DNA of 6,227 nt from Planctomycetales bacterium (GTDB taxonomy: Bacteria; Planctomycetota; Phycisphaerae; SM23-33). Below, in pieces: positions 1 through 4,258 of this stretch (positions within the stretch are counted from its first letter, which is position 1; each line of letters begins with the position of its first letter). The translations under genes and the position numbers were made by a program. The stretch covers positions 1-6,227 of the forward strand of contig DAOVFI010000149.1 in NCBI GenBank assembly GCA_030673005.1, written 5' to 3'. Under the pieces are notes generated by a model that was given only the letters and a program-made list of their open reading frames with translations, made no database searches and was not told the origin of the DNA.

Positions 1-147
1 ACACTCGCCAGCGTGGACCCGTGCTACTCCTGCACCGAGCGGATGTGCACCGCCGTCGATGCCGACAGCGGAAAAGAGATGTTCGACTTCGCGCAACTTG
101 TTAAACTATCGCAGGAAAAGACCGAGCGGATACGAAAACAGGTATAA
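1..147 (+). CDS. [NiFe] hydrogenase large (catalytic) subunit, group 4 HycE/EchE-like, C-terminal fragment
   Basis: Only the last 48 residues are in the window; the gene begins upstream. The frame opens at base 1 and stops with TAA at 145-147. Residues 6-14 read DPCYSCTER (bases 16-42), the C-terminal Ni-binding motif DPCxxCxxH/R of NiFe hydrogenase large subunits. The two cysteines (bases 22-24 and 31-33) are expected ligands of the Ni-Fe centre, which separates this from the related complex I NuoD subunit that lacks them. An R in place of H at the end of the motif, followed by M, is as in the formate hydrogenlyase subunit HycE. A 34-residue tail follows the R. In the family such a tail is removed by a dedicated endopeptidase after nickel insertion, and a HycI-like protease gene lies downstream in the same operon. 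The subunit would carry out H2 production or oxidation on the cytoplasmic face of the membrane complex. The precise group 4 subgroup cannot be told from this fragment. Confidence 0.9.
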   Translation, partial: TLASVDPCYSCTERMCTAVDADSGKEMFDFAQLVKLSQEKTERIRKQV

Positions 148-164
148 GGAATTGAAGGACGACT

Positions 165-237
165 GGTGGCACGGCCAAACCTGCCACGGCCAAGTGAGTA
201 AAGGTCTTCCGACCTTTGCTCACTTGACCGTGCCACC
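165..237. repeat. Palindromic intergenic repeat element, copy 1 (73 bp)
   Basis: The element begins with GGTGGCACGGCCAA (165-178) and ends with TTGACCGTGCCACC (224-237), inverted repeats matching at 13 of 14 positions. Inside, 183-206 and 211-234 form a long hairpin around the 4-base loop TTCC: 21 of 24 positions match, and one of the three differences is a G-U wobble in RNA. Two left arms (165-178 and 183-193) can therefore compete for the same right arm. The core CACGGYCAA occurs three times (170-178, 185-193, and inverted at 224-232). The element fills most of the 120-bp gap between the hydrogenase large subunit and membrane subunit genes, so it is probably transcribed as part of the operon and could act as an RNA stability or attenuation hairpin. 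It shares its ends with copy 2 at 2735-2859. I see no flanking target-site duplication and no coding content. Confidence 0.75.
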
Positions 238-248
238 TGAAGATGAAA

Positions 249-255
249 GAAGAGG
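249..255 (+). promoter_or_regulatory. Probable Shine-Dalgarno of the membrane subunit gene
   Basis: The purine-rich GAAGAGGT stretch ends 12 bases before the ATG at 268. The spacing is longer than ideal, but it is the best site near this start, and the protein begins in the normal place for the family (a short amphipathic lead-in before the first membrane helix). Confidence 0.4.
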
Positions 256-267
256 TCGAAAAAGCTT

Positions 268-2124
268 ATGAGAGAACTATGGTTCATACTGGTTGAAGAT
301 CAGCCGCCGATAGTGATTGCATTGGCGATGGGGATACTGGCCTACCTGTTGTCGCGGGTCGGGGCGTGGGCGACTCAGACCTTGGCGCTGCTGGTGAGCG
401 GGTTAGTTTTCATTTGGGGCCTGCATTTTTTCAACGAAGGCCATGCGCCGATGACGTACGAGAATATGACGGACCTGTACCTGTACGGGGTGAATCTGAA
501 CATACATTTTTCAGTTACACTGCTGGGTAACCTTGTCTCAACGGTAGCGGCGGCGTTAACGGCCATTGTGGCTGTTTATTCATTCGGCGCCATGTCGGGC
601 AATTACAGGGAAAGCAAGTTCTACGCATATCTGACACTGGCCCTGGTCGGCACGTGCATAGTCACGTGGTCCGGAAATTTCCTTGTCCTGCTGATTGGCT
701 GGGAACTGGTAACGCTGATGCTGATCCTGATGCTCAATGAGGGCAAGTCCGGCAGCAAGACCGGTGCGGCCAGGACTTACGCGATCCTGGGCTTTGCCGA
801 CGCCTGTCTGCTGCTGGCGATAGTGCTGATGTTGACCCTTCCGACCAGCCGGGGCATGCAGCTGCACAAACTGGCTTTTCTGGCCAATACCAGGCCGGTG
901 GAGGTCGGACAGCTCGGCGCGACCGGTTACGTCGTGTACGCGCTGCTCCTGGTCGCCGCCCTCGCCAGGGCCGGCGCTATCCCTCTGCACACCTGGATAC
1001 CCGCTGCCGCCAGAGGCGCCACAGCGTCCGCGCTGGCGCTTCTGCCCGGAGTGTTAACCAAACTGCTGGGTATCTTCCTTCTGGCCCGTGTGAGCCTGTA
1101 CGTATTCCGTCCGGACCAGACCATGCAGATTGTCCTGATGGTTGTCGGCGGGTTAACGATTGTCATCGCAGGTTTCAGGGCTTTGGCGCAGCATAATCTC
1201 AAGAGGTTACTTGTCTTCGATGACATCAGCCAGGTCGGGTACATTCTTGTCGGGATCGGCACCGGCACGGCGGTGGGGATCATCGGCGGGCTGTTCCACA
1301 TGATTAACAGCGCCGTTTACGGCTCGAACCTGTTCCTGATGAGCGGGAACGTCGGAAGGGCTTCCGGCACCTACAATATCGAAAAGATGGGCGGTTTGGC
1401 GAGACGCCTGCCTATTACCTTTATATGCGGTGCGATTTCAGCGGCGGCCATATCAGGCGTGCCGCCGTTCAACGGGTTCGTCAGCAAGTGGCTTGTCTAT
1501 CAGGGCGCGCTGAGCCTTCACAGCGGTCTGGGCGTTGCGCTTCTGATAGCGGCGGTGTTCGGCAGCGCGCTGACTCTGGCGAGTTTCGTCAAGGTGCTCT
1601 ATTCGGCGTTCCTCTCGCGTCCGCCGGTCGATTCGCCGGCCGCTGACACGTCGTCCGCGAAAGAGGACCTGGCCGCGGCCCTGCCTATGATTATCCTGGC
1701 TGCGGCGTGCATAATCCTCGGACTGTTTCCCAAACTCATTACCAACGACATACTGAAGCAGGCTATTCCCAAACACCCCGAACACCTCTATAACGTGAGC
1801 GAGTCCGTTACTTCCACCGGCGGAACGTTCGGCTCGATAACGACCGGCGGTGAAGGCCTGTGGAGCCCGTCCGTGGCGATGGCGTTAATCCTTATAGGCA
1901 TAGTTTTCGGCGGCGGGTTGTTGGTGCTGGATAAGATTATAAGAAGGCGGTTGCGGGTGGTCAGGCCGTTCCTTTCCGGCGAGACCGGCGCCGGCGACGA
2001 CCGTTTCCGCATTCTCGGGACGGGTTTCTACGAAACGGTGTTTCGACTGCCCCTTTTGAAGAGATTGCTGATGCGCCGGGCGGATGCCGACGGCGATGGA
2101 AAGACCAATCGTGAGAAAACCTAA
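268..2124 (+). CDS. Proton-conducting membrane subunit of group 4 hydrogenase (HyfB/MbhH/NuoL-type antiporter-like)
   Basis: A 618-residue integral membrane protein of the Mrp-antiporter/complex I proton-channel family, expected to couple hydrogenase electron transfer to H+ or Na+ translocation across the cytoplasmic membrane. Many hydrophobic helices span about residues 13-560. Family marks visible: GWE with the helix-5 glutamate E146; IPLHTWIP (H241); a helix-7 lysine in VLTKLLGIFLLAR (K265), a form typical of Ech/MBH/HyfB-like subunits; NLKRLL (K312) followed by QVGYILVGIG; SGVPPFNGFVSKW with K407; and near the end a PFLSGE...GFYE stretch (about 567-589) as in HyfB-like proteins. At residues 344-352 the usual HxxxHxxxK of NuoL reads HMINSAVYG, so the second histidine and the lysine are missing. 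The length suits the HyfB/CooM group. The 3' end overlaps possible starts of the next gene, which indicates translational coupling. A Na+/H+ antiporter or complex I NuoL identity is less likely given the hydrogenase neighbours. Confidence 0.93.
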   Translation: MRELWFILVEDQPPIVIALAMGILAYLLSRVGAWATQTLALLVSGLVFIWGLHFFNEGHAPMTYENMTDLYLYGVNLNIHFSVTLLGNLVSTVAAALTAIVAVYSFGAMSGNYRESKFYAYLTLALVGTCIVTWSGNFLVLLIGWELVTLMLILMLNEGKSGSKTGAARTYAILGFADACLLLAIVLMLTLPTSRGMQLHKLAFLANTRPVEVGQLGATGYVVYALLLVAALARAGAIPLHTWIPAAARGATASALALLPGVLTKLLGIFLLARVSLYVFRPDQTMQIVLMVVGGLTIVIAGFRALAQHNLKRLLVFDDISQVGYILVGIGTGTAVGIIGGLFHMINSAVYGSNLFLMSGNVGRASGTYNIEKMGGLARRLPITFICGAISAAAISGVPPFNGFVSKWLVYQGALSLHSGLGVALLIAAVFGSALTLASFVKVLYSAFLSRPPVDSPAADTSSAKEDLAAALPMIILAAACIILGLFPKLITNDILKQAIPKHPEHLYNVSESVTSTGGTFGSITTGGEGLWSPSVAMALILIGIVFGGGLLVLDKIIRRRLRVVRPFLSGETGAGDDRFRILGTGFYETVFRLPLLKRLLMRRADADGDGKTNREKT

Positions 2125-2725
2125 ATTAAGAGAACTCAAAGAAGCCCTCCGCGCGGTGTTTCGCGGCCCTTACACTACGAAGTATCCCTTCGAGCCGCAC
2201 GAGCCGCCGGACGGCTTTCGCGGCAGGAGCGAGTATAACGAGGACGACTGCATCGGCTGCAAGGCCTGCGCGGAGGTCTGCCCGGCCCTGGCGATAAAGG
2301 TGGTCGATGACACCGACGCCGACCCGCCCGTCCGCCGACTGACCATCCATCACGACAAGTGTATTTTCTGCGGCCAATGTGAACTGAACTGCACGACAGA
2401 GACCGGCGTCCGAATGACGAAAACCTTCGACATGGCCACTTTCGACCGGTCGGAACTGCGCAACAGTATCGAGCACGAACTGGTTATCTGCCAGAAATGC
2501 GGCGCGGTCGTAGGGACGCGCAAACACCTGCTCTGGCTGGCCGACAGACTCGGCCCCAAGGCCTACGCCAACCCCACGCTGATAATCACTGCCGACGGCT
2601 CGATGGCGCTGGCAGAACCCTTTGAGACCGGCGCCGCCGAACCGCTGGCCAGAAACGAACTGATGCGAATCCTCTGCCCCGACTGCCGGCGAACAGTCGT
2701 CGTCCGCGAACTCTGGGGCGAATAA
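2111..2725 (+). CDS. Hydrogenase 2x[4Fe-4S] electron-transfer subunit, HycF/HyfH/NuoI-like
   Basis: A ferredoxin-like subunit that should carry electrons between ferredoxin (or another donor) and the small-subunit cluster at the membrane-bound hydrogenase. Numbering from an upstream ATG at 2084 gives 213 residues. Cluster one is C56-IG-C59-KA-C62-AEV-C66-P and cluster two is C93-IF-C96-GQ-C99-ELN-C103, followed by T instead of the usual P. Two further pairs, C136-QK-C139 and C198-PD-C201, match the extra CxxC pairs in the C-terminal half of HycF/HyfH and may bind a metal. The PYTTKYPFEPHEPPDGFRG lead-in before the first cluster is also typical. Start choice: I prefer GTG 2111, giving MRKPKLRELKEALRA, because GGAAAG lies 7 bases upstream and family members start about here. 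ATG 2096 and ATG 2084 are in frame but have poorer ribosome sites. Every option overlaps the membrane subunit gene (by 14 to 41 bases), so the two are almost surely co-translated. Confidence 0.92.
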   Translation: MRKPKLRELKEALRAVFRGPYTTKYPFEPHEPPDGFRGRSEYNEDDCIGCKACAEVCPALAIKVVDDTDADPPVRRLTIHHDKCIFCGQCELNCTTETGVRMTKTFDMATFDRSELRNSIEHELVICQKCGAVVGTRKHLLWLADRLGPKAYANPTLIITADGSMALAEPFETGAAEPLARNELMRILCPDCRRTVVVRELWGE

Positions 2726-2734
2726 TAAATAATA

Positions 2735-2859
2735 GGTGGCACGGTCAAGCCGGAGCGCAGCGGAGGCTTGGCCGTGAGGACGATGGACCACGGCCAAGCG
2801 AGATCGAGGCCTGACGGGCTCTAGCTCCATTGACCGTGCCACCCGTCGCTTGGCCGTGG
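2735..2859. repeat. Palindromic intergenic repeat element, copy 2, with interlocked inverted repeats
   Basis: This element fills the 151-bp gap between the FeS subunit and protease genes. Its ends GGTGGCACGGTCAA (2735-2748) and TTGACCGTGCCACC (2830-2843) are perfect 14-bp inverted repeats and match the ends of copy 1. A second perfect 14-bp pair, CCACGGCCAAGCGA (2788-2801) and TCGCTTGGCCGTGG (2846-2859), is interlocked with the first in the order A-B-A'-B'. A local hairpin also forms between 2740-2751 and 2765-2776 (11 of 12) around a 13-base loop. The core CACGGYCAA occurs five times (2740-2748, 2768-2776, 2789-2797, 2830-2838, 2850-2858) in both orientations. No transposase, coding frame or clear target duplication is visible. 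It looks like a REP/MITE-type dispersed element. It is probably transcribed within the operon and lies directly ahead of the protease ribosome site. Confidence 0.75.
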
Positions 2860-2876
2860 GAGCGCGGACTGAATAA

Positions 2877-3482
2877 ATGTCAACGAATCATAAAAATTTC
2901 CAGTGCAGCCTCCGCGAGGGGATCGAGCAGACGGTCAGGAAAATGTCCGGCGATCACAACCACGACCACAAACACGACCACGATCACAACCGTGGCATTG
3001 ATACGGTCGAGCATCTCGCCCGGCACCTGGCGGAGTTCCTGACGCCGAAAAGTGTGATTATCTGCGTGGGCAATGAGATAAGCGGCGACGACGGGGCCGG
3101 TCCTCTTGTAGCGCAGCGTATCGACGGGAAAGTCCCCTGGAAGGTTTTTAATGTCCAGACGGTCCCGGAAAGTTTCCTGATGAAGATTGTCGCAACCAAG
3201 CCGGACACGGTCCTGATCGTCGATGCCCTGAATTTCGACGCCGAAGGCGGCGCGGTCGAGTTGTTTTCATCGGATTCTATCATCGGCCAAGGTCCCAGCA
3301 CGCACGGCCCTGCGCCGATCGCCTTCCTTGACGTCCTCAACATGTTCCACCCCTGCCGGCGAGTTGTGCTGGGCATCCAGCCGGTATGCACGGAATTCGG
3401 CGGCGAAATGACGGCGAACGTCGCCGCAGCCGTCGATTTCGTCTGCGAAGCCTTCGCCCAAGCCCCCAAAGCCGGCGGATGA
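2877..3482 (+). CDS. hycI: Hydrogenase maturation endopeptidase, HycI-like, with His-rich N-terminus
   Basis: A 201-residue member of the HyaD/HycI/HoxM aspartate-type nickel-dependent peptidases, which cut the C-terminal tail from the hydrogenase large subunit once nickel is in place. The core starts near residue 58: VGNEISGDDGAGP (64-76) holds the first metal ligand (D72), LIVDA (113-117) the second (D116), and STHGP (141-145) the histidine (H143). These correspond to D16, D62 and H90 of E. coli HycI. The VLGIQP segment followed by E and a C-terminal helix also resembles HycI. The substrate is almost certainly the large subunit at the start of this operon. Unusually, about 57 residues precede the core, including H27-H37, where every second residue is His, mostly alternating with Asp; this suits nickel or zinc binding. 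The ATG at 2877 has a weak, distant GGGAG (2858-2862). M23 (ATG 2943) is an alternative start that would keep the His tract. Confidence 0.92.
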   Translation: MSTNHKNFQCSLREGIEQTVRKMSGDHNHDHKHDHDHNRGIDTVEHLARHLAEFLTPKSVIICVGNEISGDDGAGPLVAQRIDGKVPWKVFNVQTVPESFLMKIVATKPDTVLIVDALNFDAEGGAVELFSSDSIIGQGPSTHGPAPIAFLDVLNMFHPCRRVVLGIQPVCTEFGGEMTANVAAAVDFVCEAFAQAPKAGG

Positions 3483-3509
3483 AAAACCCGCACGGGCGTC
3501 CGGCTTTTT
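3471..3509 (+). terminator. Probable intrinsic terminator of the hydrogenase operon
   Basis: GCCGGCG (3471-3477) can pair with CG-T-CCGGC (3497-3504, one bulge), enclosing a smaller CCC/GGG hairpin (3487-3489 with 3494-3496). A run of five T follows directly (3505-3509), with more T-rich sequence after it. The stem overlaps the protease stop codon. The internal loop makes the fold imperfect, so this is likely rather than certain. Confidence 0.5.
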
Positions 3510-3551
3510 CTCCTGTTCCCATTTTTCCGAGTTTTTCACTTTGCGTTACTA

Positions 3552-3602
3552 AAGCCGACCGGTGAGATTCCGATGAATCTCGTAAGGTCCAAGGTCGGGC
3601 TT
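3552..3602 (+). promoter_or_regulatory. Structured leader upstream of the HTH-receiver regulator gene
   Basis: The 146-bp gap 3483-3628 has no gene. Within it AAGCCGACC (3552-3560) pairs with GGTCGG-G-CTT (3593-3602, one bulged G) and encloses a perfect 7-bp hairpin, GAGATTC (3564-3570) with GAATCTC (3575-3581), loop CGAT. Alternative pairings exist: GACC (3557-3560) can instead use GGTC (3586-3589), and GTCC (3587-3590) can pair with GGAC (3604-3607). The stem ends 26 bases before the start codon, so it could be an RNA element or an operator for autoregulation. It matches no riboswitch consensus that I can recall. I could not place a convincing promoter here. Confidence 0.4.
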
Positions 3603-3628
3603 CGGACGGCTTGCAGCGTTGATGGCTT

Positions 3629-4210
3629 ATGAGGCGTAAAGAGGTTTTGACAACCGGCGAAGTGGCGAAGATATGCTCCGTCGCGCCGCGCACGGTCAGC
3701 AAGTGGTTCGACAGCGGCCAGTTGCAGGGATACCGCATCCCAGGCAGCAGGGACCGGCGGATTCCACTGGCCCAACTTATCGAGTTCATGAAGGCGCACG
3801 GAATACCGATGACGGCGCTGGAGGGCGATGTTACTCGCGTTCTCGTGGCTGCGCCGGATTCGTCTGAAATCACCGCCGCCGCCAGCGGTCTGTCGCGGAT
3901 AGACCGTTACAAACTCGAAACCGCCACCAACGACTTCGAGGCCGGCATGAGGGCGGGTGATTTCCGACCACACGTAATCCTCGTGGACATGCTTGCAAAG
4001 TCCATCGACGCCGATGAGATACTGAAAAACCTGCGGTCAAACCCGACCCTGACCACCACAAGCGTCGTCGCAGTTACCAAGGTCCTGACAAACGGGCAAA
4101 AGCGCGGGCTTCTGCGAAAAGGTTTTAATGCCGTCCTGTCAAGCCCCTACGAATTCAAGGACATCGTCGGGATCATCGAAACCGCCACCGAGATAAAAAC
4201 GCAAATCTGA
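3629..4210 (+). CDS. DNA-binding regulator: excisionase/MerR-like HTH fused to degenerate receiver domain
   Basis: A 193-residue cytoplasmic protein. Residues 7-58 form a short winged-helix/excisionase-type (BldC-like, HTH_17) DNA-binding domain: LTTGEVAKICSVAPRTVSKW, then GYRIPGSRDRRIPLAQLIEFM. Residues 69-190 have the strand-helix rhythm of a response-regulator receiver: VLVAAPDSSE in the first strand, VILVDML with candidate phospho-acceptor D120, VVAVTK with T150, and a final SSPYEF. Two marks of a working receiver are changed. The acidic pair after strand 1 is AAPD instead of D-D-D, and the invariant K before P is S172. It is therefore probably a phosphorylation-independent or ligand-sensing pseudo-receiver. 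No histidine kinase is next to it. The ATG at 3629 lacks a good Shine-Dalgarno, but the protein starts just before the HTH as in similar proteins. Its target genes are unknown; the flanking hydrogenase operon and corrinoid-activase gene are candidates. Confidence 0.82.
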   Translation: MRRKEVLTTGEVAKICSVAPRTVSKWFDSGQLQGYRIPGSRDRRIPLAQLIEFMKAHGIPMTALEGDVTRVLVAAPDSSEITAAASGLSRIDRYKLETATNDFEAGMRAGDFRPHVILVDMLAKSIDADEILKNLRSNPTLTTTSVVAVTKVLTNGQKRGLLRKGFNAVLSSPYEFKDIVGIIETATEIKTQI

Positions 4211-4213
4211 ATT

Positions 4214-4250
4214 ATTGCGGAATGCGGGCGAACGGTCCGCAATCCGCAAT
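4214..4250. terminator. Hairpin between convergent genes, probable bidirectional terminator or repeat
   Basis: ATTGCGGAATGCGG (4214-4227) pairs with CCGCAATCCGCAAT (4237-4250) at 13 of 14 positions around a 9-base loop. It occupies the 48-bp gap between two convergent genes. No T-run follows on either strand, so Rho-independent action would be weak. The right arm consists of overlapping direct copies of TCCGCAAT (4236-4243 and 4243-4250) followed by the related TCGCAATT (4251-4258), which suggests a simple dispersed repeat. Confidence 0.5.
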
Positions 4251-4258
4251 TCGCAATT

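Noticed and set aside
153..242. TGAAG at 153-157 and 238-242 as a target-site duplication of repeat copy 1
   Set aside because: The left copy ends 7 bases before the element boundary, and copy 2 shows no matching duplication, so chance is likely.
59..271. Open frame of 70 codons crossing the first palindromic element
   Set aside because: It begins within the hydrogenase large-subunit end in another frame and runs through the hairpin; it has no family resemblance.
243..296. Short frame starting ATG at 243 (MKEEVEKAYERTM...)
   Set aside because: Only 17 codons, overlaps the membrane subunit start, and its first bases are better explained as that gene's ribosome-binding region.
1..2725. Respiratory complex I (nuo) operon end
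   Set aside because: The DPCxxCxxR Ni-binding motif and the adjacent HycI-like protease show a hydrogenase rather than NuoD-type complex I.
165..2859. CRISPR array or composite transposon
   Set aside because: The repeats are inverted, irregularly spaced and without unique spacers; no transposase is present, and the genes between belong to the operon.
3483..3628. c-di-GMP-I, cobalamin, TPP or fluoride riboswitch
   Set aside because: None of the conserved core segments of these classes that I know could be found in the leader.
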